From an uncultured Neisseria sp. (lineage in GTDB: Bacteria > Pseudomonadota > Gammaproteobacteria > Burkholderiales > Neisseriaceae), in NCBI GenBank assembly GCA_927911515.1, contig CAKMQH010000052.1:1-10933 (forward strand): a stretch of 10,933 nt of DNA. Reading direction: 5' to 3'. A program made the translations under genes and the position numbers. Positions within the stretch are counted from its first letter, which is position 1. Each line of letters opens with the position of its first letter. The notes beneath the pieces were generated by a model. That model was not told where the DNA came from. It ran no database searches and saw nothing but the letters and a program-made list of their open reading frames with translations. Shown piece after piece: positions 1 to 7,062 of the stretch.

Positions 1-64
1 GAATCGTTCTTCTTTGGAGCTAAGGCCGAGGCAACGCCGTACTGGTTTAAGTTAATCCACTATA
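1..64. repeat. Correia repeat enclosed element (CREE), right part, cut by window edge
   Basis: The last 64 bases read as the terminal part of a Correia element, ending in the family's inverted terminal repeat (GTTAATCCACTATA). Positions 26-64 align with one arm of the complete short CREE at 8985-9091, with one extra C near 26-28 and one missing A near 49-50. The part before about position 26 resembles the internal segment found only in long-form Correia elements (about 150 bp), so this copy is probably the long form, with the rest lying to the left of the window. It ends 24 bases beyond the stop codon of the CNNM gene. Correia elements are non-autonomous MITE-like repeats of Neisseria. Confidence 0.85.
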
Positions 65-88
65 TTTTTTCTACTGTATCGCTTTTGT

Positions 89-1358
89 TTAGACACCAAA
101 GCTGGTCATTTTCAGATTTTCGGTGTCGATGATTTCAAATTTATAGCCCGCGTAAACCAGAAAATTCAGTACGTTTCGGGATTTTGCGCAGGGAATACAT
201 CATAAAGCCGGCGATGGTTTCGTAGTTTTCCGAATTGGGAAATTCTTCGATATCCAGCGCGCGCATGACGTCGCGAGCGGGGTCGCGCCGTCCACCAGCC
301 AGGTGTCTTCGGTACGGCGGATGATTTGCGGCTCTTCTTCGGTATTGACCAGCTCGCCCATGACGATGCTCATCACATCTTTCAGCGTTACCACGCCGAC
401 CACCAGCGCGTATTCGTTCACCACTACGGCAAAGTCTTCGCCGGAAGTTTTGAAGGTTTCCAAGACATCGTAAAGCGACAGCGTGTCGGGAATAAACAAA
501 GCTTTGCGCAGCACGCGCTTGTCGGTCAGGCGGACGTCTTTTTCTTTTAAAAACAATGTTAAGAGCGTGTGTGATTCGATGTAGCCGATGACGCGTTCCA
601 AATCGCCGTCGCACACCAAGAATTTGTTGTGCGGTTTTTCCGACATAATTGCCAACACGGTATCGCTTCCGTCGTTTTTATCGAAATAGGCGATGTATTC
701 GCGCGTACTCATGGTGGAAGTCACCGTGCGCTCCTGCATGTCGAAAATATTTTCAATCAGGTAGTGTTCCTGCTCTTTCAACACACCAGCCTGTGCGCCC
801 GCATCGACGACGGCGTAAATATCTTCCGAGGTCAGCTGTTCTTGACGGACGGTGGAAATTTTGAAGAGTTTGAATATCGCGTTTGCCATTCCGTCGAAAA
901 TCCAAACGACGGGTTTTAAGATAAAAATCAAAAACATCATCGGACGCACGATGCGCACCGCCACTGCTTCGGGATGGGTCATCGCTATGCGTTTGGGCAT
1001 CAGGTCGGCAATCAGGATGAAGCTGCCCGTAACCAGCGCGAACGTCAGCAGCGACGCAGCGGTACTGCCCCAACTGCCTGCGTTTGCCAACAAACTGCCG
1101 AAATAAGGGCGCACCGCCGCTTCGCCGACGATACCGGCGAGAATGGCAACGGCGTTCAAACCGATTTGGACGACGGTGATGAAGCTGCCCGGTTGCTGCT
1201 GCATATTAAGTACGTCCAGCGCGCGGTGTCGCCGCCGTCTTTCGCCATCACTTGCAATTTGATTTGCGCGCCGAGGCGAGCGCGAGTTCGGAACAGGAAA
1301 CAAATGCGCTGATGACAATCAGCAGACACAATAATAATAAGGCTTCGAGAATATTCAT
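89..1358 (-). pseudogene. YtfL/PaeA-like CNNM (DUF21)-CBS-CorC_HlyC membrane protein, four frameshifts
   Basis: Undoing four one-base shifts gives one protein of about 423 residues. It starts MNILEALLLLCLL at 1358 and stops at 89-91. Domains in order: DUF21/CNNM with about four hydrophobic segments in the N-terminal 150 residues (including VVQIGLNAVAILAGIVG and ADLMPKR); a CBS pair (around GEDFAVVVNEYALVVGVVTLKDVM); and a CorC_HlyC domain (ALDIEEFPNSENYETI, MMYSLRKIPKR). From memory the sequence follows E. coli YtfL (PaeA), implicated in putrescine/cadaverine export; relatives are labelled hemolysin, TlyC or Mg/Co efflux proteins, so the substrate is uncertain. Shifts: missing A at 1263-1265 and missing G at 1225-1226 (coding strand: lost A and C), a missing base near 272-275, and an extra A at 161-164. 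Because the order and sequence are conserved on both sides of each break, sequencing error is more likely than decay. No strong ribosome binding site is visible. Confidence 0.85.
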
Positions 1359-1388
1359 GAAAAACGGTGTATGTGGCAAACAGAGAAC

Positions 1389-1397
1389 ATTTTAACA
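1389..1397 (-). promoter_or_regulatory. Candidate extended -10 promoter of the CNNM gene
   Basis: On the minus strand TGTTAAAAT reads as an extended -10 (TGn + TAAAAT) about 30 bases before the start codon at 1358. No good -35 is visible. The uptake-sequence arm TTTTTCAGACGACC lies immediately upstream, with 15 bases between TTTTCA and the -10. Motif-only evidence. Confidence 0.4.
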
Positions 1398-1399
1398 TT

Positions 1400-1430
1400 A
1401 AAGGTCGTCTGAAAAATTCAGAGACCTTTT
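1400..1430 (-). terminator. Uptake-sequence hairpin terminator after the NYN-LOTUS gene
   Basis: A forward uptake sequence (AGGTCGTCTGAA, 1402-1413) is followed within four bases by its near inverse TTCAGAGACCTTTT (1417-1430). One C is missing from the second arm, leaving a bulge in an otherwise continuous stem. It lies 43 bases downstream of the stop of the NYN-LOTUS gene and is followed on the minus strand by TTTAATGTT. The missing C may be another one-base sequence error. Confidence 0.65.
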
Positions 1431-1472
1431 TAGATTGGGCGGCAGATTGTCTTTCGCCTTCAAACGTATGGC

Positions 1473-2645
1473 TTAACCTTTGGCGGTAAAGCGTTTGTTG
1501 ATACGCAGGCGTTCGCCGCGGCCGGCTTTTTTGATTTCCAGCCAGTCGGTGTAGATGGCGTGGATAAGGTGGCGTATGGTTTCGAAGCCGTATTGCTGCG
1601 GGTCGGTGCCTTCTGCGGTCAGTTGCTTGGAGACGTCGCTCAAGCGCGCCCAGCCTTGTTCGTCGGCGTGGATATCGACTGCCTGCTGTACGGCGGGGAT
1701 AACGCGGGTAACGGGCAGTTTGCTGCTTTTGGCGGCAGGTTCGGGTTTGGCGGGTGTCGGTTGCGCGGTGTCTGCCGTTGGGTTTGGCGCGGTGTTTTCA
1801 TTTTTGGTTTGGTTGGTTTTTTTGCCGCGCGTTTTGCGTTTTGGTGCGGCGTTGGGGTCGTCTGAAACGGTTTCTTCTGCCTGATGGCTTGCCACAGGAT
1901 TTTCAGACGACCTCTCTGTCGGTTTGTCGGCGGATTTGCGGCGGCGGACTTGGAGTTGGTTGTTGTCGGTGCGGTGTTCGAAGATGTCGAAGGATTTGAT
2001 GAGGTCGGAGAGTTTGCCGTAGCCGTACAGCCTTGAGTCGAAATCGGGATTGATTTTGCTGATGTAGCTGCCGATGGGACCGAGGTTTGCCCAGCCGAGG
2101 TCGTCGGCGTTTTCGCGTACGGCGCGTTTGAGCAGGGACAGCGCGTCAGGGGCGGCGGCGGGGTTGTTCTTGCCGTTGTTCTTCTCTTTTTCTTGGCGTT
2201 GTTTTTCGGGACGGAAGATTTCGGTGTAGATGAATTTGTCGCAGGCTTTGCGGAAGGCTTCGGGCGTTTTCTTCTCACCGAAACCGTACACGGTCAGCCC
2301 GCTTTCGCGCAGGCGGCTTGCCAGGCGGGTGAAGTCGGAATCGCTGGATACGATGCAGAAGCCGTCGAAATTGCCGCTGTACAGTAAGTCCATCGCGTCG
2401 ATGACTAACGCCATATCGGTGGCGTTTTTACCTTTGGTGTAGGCGAATTGCTGGACGGGGATGATGGCGTGGGGCAGGAGGGCGGCTTTCCATTTGGAAA
2501 GGCCGTGGCTCCAGTCGCCGTAGATGCGTTTGACGCTGGCGATGCCGTATTTGGCAACTTCTTCGAGCAGGCGGTCGATGATGTCGGCGGGGGCGTTGTC
2601 GGCGTCGATGAGGACGGCGAGTTTTTTGTTGGCCAATGTGGTCAT
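1473..2645 (-). CDS. NYN-domain (PIN-like) putative RNase with two LOTUS/OST-HTH-like domains
   Basis: This intact 390-residue protein begins with a NYN domain (residues about 7-145; LabA/DUF88-like, PIN fold) carrying the acidic residues expected of a metal-dependent nuclease: VLIDADN (Asp14, Asp16), NATDMAL (Asp77) and SSDSDF (Asp102, Asp104). A first LOTUS/OST-HTH domain spans about 166-236 (LGWANLGPIGSYI, YGYGKLSDLI). A charged, low-complexity linker (about 237-310) leads to a second, more divergent LOTUS-like domain at about 313-385 (QGWARLSDVSKQL, FETIRHLIHAI). NYN-LOTUS proteins are thought to act on RNA, with LOTUS domains binding RNA; the substrate here is unknown. The start is supported by GGAG five bases before the ATG. 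It follows mdh by 64 bases with a hairpin between. The linker contains an inverted pair of uptake sequences. Function is inferred from domains only. Confidence 0.9.
   Translation of the reverse strand: MTTLANKKLAVLIDADNAPADIIDRLLEEVAKYGIASVKRIYGDWSHGLSKWKAALLPHAIIPVQQFAYTKGKNATDMALVIDAMDLLYSGNFDGFCIVSSDSDFTRLASRLRESGLTVYGFGEKKTPEAFRKACDKFIYTEIFRPEKQRQEKEKNNGKNNPAAAPDALSLLKRAVRENADDLGWANLGPIGSYISKINPDFDSRLYGYGKLSDLIKSFDIFEHRTDNNQLQVRRRKSADKPTERSSENPVASHQAEETVSDDPNAAPKRKTRGKKTNQTKNENTAPNPTADTAQPTPAKPEPAAKSSKLPVTRVIPAVQQAVDIHADEQGWARLSDVSKQLTAEGTDPQQYGFETIRHLIHAIYTDWLEIKKAGRGERLRINKRFTAKG
1857..1911. repeat. Inverted pair of uptake sequences inside the NYN-LOTUS linker
   Basis: GTCGTCTGAA at 1857-1866 and its inverse TTCAGACGAC at 1902-1911 lie within the open reading frame. 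They encode parts of the disordered linker (residues around 245-262). They preserve the frame and are 35 bases apart. Uptake sequences are usually intergenic in Neisseria, but coding copies are known in tolerant low-complexity regions. Confidence 0.85.
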
Positions 2646-2671
2646 GGGGACTCCGTGGTATTCATGTTAGT

Positions 2672-2704
2672 CGAGGTCGTCTGAAACCGTTTCAGACGAC
2701 CTCG
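2672..2704 (-). terminator. Perfect 15-bp uptake-sequence hairpin between mdh and the NYN-LOTUS gene
   Basis: CGAGGTCGTCTGAAA (2672-2686) and its exact inverse (2690-2704) enclose a three-base loop. The hairpin lies five bases after the mdh stop codon and 26 bases before the NYN-LOTUS start. No run of T follows it on the minus strand (the next bases are ACTAACATG), so it may terminate poorly, allow read-through, or mainly protect the mdh mRNA 3' end. Confidence 0.75.
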
Positions 2705-2709
2705 ATCTT

Positions 2710-3696
2710 TTAGAGCATATCTTGTATGGCGGCGCGTTCTTCTTCCAGCTCCGCCAGTGTCGCGGCGATGCGCTTGCGGCTGAATTCGTCCGACAAATCC
2801 AAGCCTTGGACGATGCGGTAGCTGCCTTCGTCGCAGATGACGGGGAAGCCGAAAACCAAACCTTCGGGTATGCCGTAAGAGCCGTCGGAGGGAACGCCCA
2901 TTGTGATCCATTTGCCGCTGCTGCCGAGCAGCCAGTCGCGCAGGTGGTAGATGGCGGCGTTCGCAGCGGAGGCGGCGGACGACGAACCGCGCGCGGCGAT
3001 GATGGCGGCACCGCGTCCGGCGATTTTCGGCATGAAGACTTCGGTGTTCCAATCGGGTTCGGTAATCATGTCTTGGACGGACTCGCCGTTACTGGTGGCG
3101 TAGCGGTAGTCGGCGTACATGGTCGGGCTGTGGTTGCCCCAGACACACATTTGCTCGATGGAAGGAATCGGGCGGTTGATTTTCTCGGCGACTTGGCTGA
3201 CGGCGCGGTGGTGGTCGAGACGCATCAGGGCGGTGAAGTTCTCCGGCGGGATGTCGGGCGCGGATTTCATGGCGATGTAGGCGTTGGTGTTGGCGGGGTT
3301 GCCGACGACGAGGACTTTAACGTTGCGGTTTGCAACTTTGTTCAACGCCGCGCCTTGTATTTTGAAAATTTCGGCATTGGCGTGCAGCAGGTCGGCGCGT
3401 TCCATGCCTTTGGTACGCGGACGCGCACCGATCAACAAAGCGATGTCGGCATCTTTGAAGGCGACTTCGGGGTCGTCTGTCGCGAAGATGTCGTCAAGGA
3501 GTGGGAAAGCGCAATCCTGCATTTCCATAATCACACCGCGCAAAGCCTGCTGCGCCTGTGGCAGGTCGAGCAGTTGCAGGATAACGGGTTGGTCGCGTCC
3601 GAGCATAATGCCGCCGGCAATGCGGAACAGAGTGGCGTAGGCAATTTGTCCTGCCGCGCCGGTAACGGCGATTCGGACGGGGGGCTTGAGCGTCAT
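2710..3696 (-). CDS. mdh: Malate dehydrogenase (NAD-dependent)
   Basis: Oxidises malate to oxaloacetate with NAD in the TCA cycle, in the cytoplasm. The 328-residue protein is full length for the cytosolic-type bacterial MDH family. The N-terminal Rossmann fold has the glycine loop VTGAAGQIAY (residues 11-20). The mobile loop ARPRTKGMER (91-100) holds the substrate arginines Arg94 and Arg100. VGNPANT (131-137) is the conserved asparagine segment. RLDHHR (159-164) contains catalytic Asp161 and Arg164, and WGNHSPTM contains catalytic His189. The start is well supported: AAGGA lies just upstream of the ATG, and an extended -10 lies 40 bases further up. It is flanked by uptake-sequence hairpins, which suggests its own transcript, possibly reading into the NYN-LOTUS gene. 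No irregularities are seen. Confidence 0.98.
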   Translation of the reverse strand: MTLKPPVRIAVTGAAGQIAYATLFRIAGGIMLGRDQPVILQLLDLPQAQQALRGVIMEMQDCAFPLLDDIFATDDPEVAFKDADIALLIGARPRTKGMERADLLHANAEIFKIQGAALNKVANRNVKVLVVGNPANTNAYIAMKSAPDIPPENFTALMRLDHHRAVSQVAEKINRPIPSIEQMCVWGNHSPTMYADYRYATSNGESVQDMITEPDWNTEVFMPKIAGRGAAIIAARGSSSAASAANAAIYHLRDWLLGSSGKWITMGVPSDGSYGIPEGLVFGFPVICDEGSYRIVQGLDLSDEFSRKRIAATLAELEEERAAIQDML

Positions 3697-3735
3697 ATTT
3701 TTCCTTTTGAAGTCGTTGTTTTACTTGATTTACGA

Positions 3736-3744
3736 ATTATAACA
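3736..3744 (-). promoter_or_regulatory. Candidate extended -10 promoter of mdh
   Basis: The minus strand reads TGTTATAAT: a perfect TATAAT (3736-3741) with an upstream TG (extended -10). It lies 39 bases before the mdh ATG, leaving room for a short leader with the AAGGA site. No convincing -35 is found; the -35 region runs into the T-rich tail of the radA terminator. Confidence 0.6.
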
Positions 3745-3765
3745 GCATTGAGTAGTTGAGAATAA

Positions 3766-3807
3766 AAAGGTCGTCTGAAACTTGGCATAGGTTTTCAGAC
3801 GACCTTT
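3766..3807 (-). terminator. Intrinsic terminator of radA built from an inverted uptake-sequence pair
   Basis: AAAGGTCGTCTGAAA (3766-3780) pairs exactly with 3793-3807 (15 bp, 12-base loop). On the minus strand the stem is followed by a T-rich tail (TTTTTATT), which completes a standard Rho-independent terminator. It lies 14 bases after the radA stop codon. Confidence 0.85.
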
Positions 3808-3821
3808 CATGTTGCTGTCTG

Positions 3822-5200
3822 TCAATTTTCCGCATCGCGGCAGATGTCGATGGCTTCCTGAAGGCTGGAAACGCCGAAGATTTTTAGATTCGGAAACTCT
3901 TTTTCGTTGCGCGGCATATTGGCTTTGGGGACGATGGCACGTTTGAAGCCGAGTTTTTCCGCTTCTTTGAGCCGCTCCTGTCCGCGTGCGACGGGGCGGA
4001 CTTCGCCGCTCAAACCGATTTCGCCGAATGCGACCATTTTTTCGGGCAGCGGGCGGTTGCGGAAGCTGGAGAGCATGGCGAGGATGACGGCGAGGTCGGC
4101 GGCGGGTTCGCCAATTTTGACGCCGCCGACGGCGTTGAGGAACACGTCTTGGTCGAAGCAGGCAATGCCGCCGTGGCGGTTGAGGACGGCAAGCAGCATG
4201 GCGAGGCGGTTTTGTTCGAGACCGACGGTGAGGCGTTTGGGGGTAAAGCCGTGTGCGTCATCGACCAATGCCTGAATTTCGACCAAAAGCGGGCGGCTGC
4301 CTTCCTGCGTGACCAAAACGCACGAACCCGGCGTGTCGTCGCGGTAGCTGGCAAGGAAGATGGCGGACGGGTTGGACACGCCTTTCAAACCGTTTTCGGT
4401 CATGGCGAACACGGCCCAATTCGTTTGCCGCGCCGAAGCGGTTTTTGATGGCGCGTATCATGCGGTAGTTGGAATGTTGGTCGCCCTCGAAATACAGCAC
4501 GGTATCGACCATGTGTTCCAGCACGCGCGGGCCGGCAATCGCGCCGTCTTTGGTCACGTGTCCGACCAGTATCATGGCGATGCCCATCTGTTTCGCCATG
4601 CGCGTCAGTTGGGCGGCGCATTCGCGTACCTGCGACACGGAACCTGGGGCGGAGGTGATTTGGTCGGAATACATGGTTTGGATGGAGTCGATGACGACGA
4701 CTTCGGGCTGATGCTGTTTCAACGCCGCTTGAATCGCTTCCATGCGGATTTCGGCAAGCAGGTTCACGCCTTCGGTGGGCAGTTCCAAACGTTGCGCGCG
4801 CAGGGCGACTTGTTGGGCGGATTCTTCGCCGGAAACGTACAGCACTTTGCGGCTTTGCGCCATTTTGGCAATGGTTTGCAACAGCAACGTAGATTTGCCG
4901 ATGCCGGGTCGCCGCCGAGCAGGATGACCGCGCCGTCTACCAAACCGCCGCCCAATACGCGGTCGAGTTCGCCCATGCCGGTCGGATTGCGCGGCACTTC
5001 GGTGGCGGTAACGGCGGAGAGGGATTGGACGGTCGAGGTGTCCGCCGCCCAAGATTGGAGCGGGCGTTTTTTGGTTCGGGCGCGGCCAGGCTTCCTGAAG
5101 CGTGTTCCACTCGCCGCAATGCGGGCATTTGCCTTGCCATTTCGGGGAAGTGCCGCCGCATTCGGTGCATTGGTAGATGGTTTTGGGGGGCTTTTGCCAT
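3822..5200 (-). pseudogene. radA: DNA repair protein RadA, five frameshifts (probably sequence errors)
   Basis: RadA is a RecA-related ATPase that promotes branch migration in recombinational repair. Undoing five single-base changes gives a continuous protein of 459 residues, the usual family length. Visible features: an N-terminal C4 zinc finger (CTECGG and CPHCGE, Cys11/14/25/28), Walker A GDPGIGKST (about 97-105), Walker B VVVID (about 168-172), the RadA-specific KNRFG motif (about 253-257), and a C-terminal Lon-like domain (AVGGVKIGEPAADLA, FGEIGLSGEVRPV). The start at 5200 (MAKAPKTIYQ after correction) is preceded by AGGGA. Breaks: one extra G in the six-G run at 5185-5190, a missing base near 5086-5091, a missing base near 5055-5061, a missing G at 4906-4908 inside Walker A, and an extra base near 4412-4416. 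As written the gene could not make RadA. Perfect conservation between breaks argues against true decay. Confidence 0.95.
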
Positions 5201-5231
5201 GATGTTTTCCCTATGTGTTTTTTGAAGTGTG

Positions 5232-5274
5232 AAAAGGTCGTCTGAAAACTGATATCGTTTTCAGACGACCTTTT
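5232..5274 (-). terminator. Terminator of the S41 protease gene (uptake-sequence hairpin)
   Basis: AAAAGGTCGTCTGAAAAC (5232-5249) pairs exactly with 5257-5274, an 18-bp stem with a seven-base loop. It lies 21 bases beyond the protease stop and 31 bases upstream of the radA start. On the minus strand the stem ends in TTTT; on the plus strand it is followed by a run of seven T, so the hairpin could work in both directions although no plus-strand gene is present. Confidence 0.85.
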
Positions 5275-5295
5275 TTTCAAGGATTCGGACTGAGC

Positions 5296-6798
5296 TTATT
5301 TGCTTTCGTCTTTACCGTCTTTCTTGTCTTTTTTCGGAGCCGGTTTTTTCGCCGCCAAACCTAAAGACTTCTGCCATTCGACTGGATTTTTGACTAAATC
5401 CAAGGCTTTGCGGAGTTGGTCGTCTTTGGCGGGATTAGGAATACGACGGCTGGAGAGGTCTTCGTCTTTCTCTTTGTCCTTGCCTTTTTTGGACTTGGCG
5501 TTTTCATCGGCTTTGGCAGCTTCGTTTGAATCAGGCGTGCTGATTTCGTTGCTGCTGTTGACGTCTTCGCCGCCGAGCGGGTTGCCGATGTGTCCGGCGA
5601 GGTCGGCTTCGCGGCTTTCAAAAGCGCGGTCTTTGTCTTTGACTTCAACGTCGGGAACGATGCCTTGCGCCTGAATCGAGCGGTCGTTTGGTGTGTAGTA
5701 CAGGGCGGTGGTCAGTTTGACCGCGCTGCCGTTGGACAGCGGAATCAGGGTTTGAACCGAGCCTTTGCCGAAACTTTGCGTACCGACGACGACAGCGCGT
5801 TTGTGGTCTTGCAGCGCGCCAGCAACGATTTCAGAAGCGGAAGCGGAGCCTGAATTAATCAACACGGTCATCGGGATGGTTTTCAACTCGGCAGGCAAAT
5901 CTGCCAGAGGGTCTTTGCCGCTCGTGCGGATGTAGTCTTCGGGACGGGCTTTCAAGACCATGCCTTCTTTGCCGTCGCGTCCTTTGGTGCTGACGACTTT
6001 AGCATCTGCAGGCAGGAAGGCGGCGGATACGCCGACTGCGCCGTCAAGCAGACCGCCCGGGTCGTCGCGCAGGTCGAGGATAAGGCCTTTGAGCGGCGCG
6101 CCTTTGTTGGCTTTAATCAGGGCTTTGGCAGCTTCGTTGATGCCCGCTACGGTGCGCTCTTGGAATTGGGATACGCGGATGTAGCCGTAGTTCGGCTCAA
6201 GCAGGTGGTGGCGGACGCTTTTGACTTTGATGATGGCGCGGGTCAGGTTGACGACGATAGGTTTGTCCACGTTTTTGCGCGAAAGGGTCAGGGTGATTTT
6301 GGTACCCGGTTTGCCGCGCATTTTTTTCACGGCTTCGCTGGTGGTCAGACCGCGTGTGGAAACGTTGTCGATTTTGGCAATGAAGTCGCCGCTTTTCACG
6401 CCTGCGCGCTCGGCGGGCGTATCTTCAATAGGCGCAATGACTTTGATGAAGCCGTCTTCTTGACCGATTTCCATACCCAAGCCGCCGAATTCGCCGCTGG
6501 TGGATTCTTTCATGTCGGCATAGCCTTTTTTATCCATATACTCGGAATGCGGGTCGAGGTCGGATACCATGCCTTTCATCGCGCCTTCAAAGAGGTCGGC
6601 GTCGGATTTGTCTTGGTAATAATTGGCTTTAATTTGTCCGTAAACTTCCGCCATGTTGCGGATGGATTGTACGGGCAGGGTTTCGTTGTCTTTTTTGTCT
6701 TTTTCGGCGGCAAAGCTTTGAACGCTCAAGCTGAGGGCGACACCGCTGAATGCGCCGAGTGTGTAGAGTGCGACTTTTTTCAAAGTGGATGTTGACAT
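5296..6798 (-). CDS. ctp: C-terminal processing peptidase, S41 family (Ctp/Prc-like), periplasmic
   Basis: A serine protease that trims or degrades exported proteins from the C-terminus. The 500-residue frame is intact. An N-terminal signal or anchor (hydrophobic about 9-28, ending QSFAA) directs it to the periplasm. A PDZ domain follows (about 105-180, from GGLGMEIG to RGKPGTKITLTL). The S41 core has GLILDLRDDPGG (about 238-249) and the catalytic segment SGSASASEIVAG. With the 25-residue Ser-Lys spacing of E. coli Tsp, the nucleophile is Ser320 and the general base Lys345 (FGKGSVQ), with Gln349 beside it. The tail, about residues 400-500, is charged, lysine-rich and probably flexible. No strong ribosome binding site is seen: only a purine stretch (AAAGAAAG) lies about 12 bases upstream. 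An uptake-sequence terminator follows. The symbol follows the family; a processing target such as a lipoprotein or cell-wall enzyme is inference. Confidence 0.95.
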   Translation of the reverse strand: MSTSTLKKVALYTLGAFSGVALSLSVQSFAAEKDKKDNETLPVQSIRNMAEVYGQIKANYYQDKSDADLFEGAMKGMVSDLDPHSEYMDKKGYADMKESTSGEFGGLGMEIGQEDGFIKVIAPIEDTPAERAGVKSGDFIAKIDNVSTRGLTTSEAVKKMRGKPGTKITLTLSRKNVDKPIVVNLTRAIIKVKSVRHHLLEPNYGYIRVSQFQERTVAGINEAAKALIKANKGAPLKGLILDLRDDPGGLLDGAVGVSAAFLPADAKVVSTKGRDGKEGMVLKARPEDYIRTSGKDPLADLPAELKTIPMTVLINSGSASASEIVAGALQDHKRAVVVGTQSFGKGSVQTLIPLSNGSAVKLTTALYYTPNDRSIQAQGIVPDVEVKDKDRAFESREADLAGHIGNPLGGEDVNSSNEISTPDSNEAAKADENAKSKKGKDKEKDEDLSSRRIPNPAKDDQLRKALDLVKNPVEWQKSLGLAAKKPAPKKDKKDGKDESK

Positions 6799-7062
6799 TA
6801 TAAATAGCTTTCTTTTTGTCTTATTTCATTTCAGACCGTAATGACTGTGAAACGGGATGGGGAAACATTGCTTCAGACGACCTGAATTTACGTCCGCAAA
6901 ACTGTATGCGATTTACGCTTGATAAACAACAGGATTAGCGTAAAAAATATCTGCGCGGGTGTAAAAGCTTTTGAATATATGGTCGTTGGTGCGGTTGTTA
7001 AATTTCAGACGACCCTGTGATGCGGCAAAAGGTCGTCTGAAAATATCAAACTGGTTTGCAGG
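6799..7062. other. 264-base intergenic region: single uptake sequence, weak promoter candidate
   Basis: No open frame of note. It holds one isolated uptake sequence (inverse orientation, 6872-6881) and the envC terminator hairpin at its left-numbered end near 7003-7042. A weak minus-strand promoter candidate for ctp reads TTGTTT, 17 bases, TACAGT (around 6902-6931), with three and four matches to consensus. I see no RNA gene. Confidence 0.5.
7003..7042 (-). terminator. Uptake-sequence hairpin downstream of the envC-like gene
   Basis: TTTCAGACGACC (7003-7014) and its exact inverse (7031-7042) form a 12-bp stem with a 16-base loop, 20 bases beyond the envC-like stop. The minus-strand tail after the stem is only TTTAAC, a weak U tract. 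The order is reversed relative to the other terminators here: the inverse arm comes first on the plus strand. Confidence 0.7.

Noticed and set aside
2722..3759. A 345-codon plus-strand open frame opposite mdh
   Set aside because: It is the antisense shadow of a high-GC conserved gene. It has no family motifs, and mdh with all its catalytic residues explains the same DNA.
4360..5202. A 280-codon plus-strand frame opposite radA
   Set aside because: Antisense shadow. The minus strand carries the zinc finger, Walker A and KNRFG motifs of RadA once the shifts are corrected.
5232..5274. The seven-T run after the hairpin as the terminator of an unseen plus-strand gene
   Set aside because: No plausible plus-strand gene ends here. 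The hairpin is explained by the minus-strand protease.
6160..6795. A 211-codon plus-strand frame opposite ctp
   Set aside because: Antisense shadow of the S41 protease, which is fully open and has its Ser-Lys dyad.
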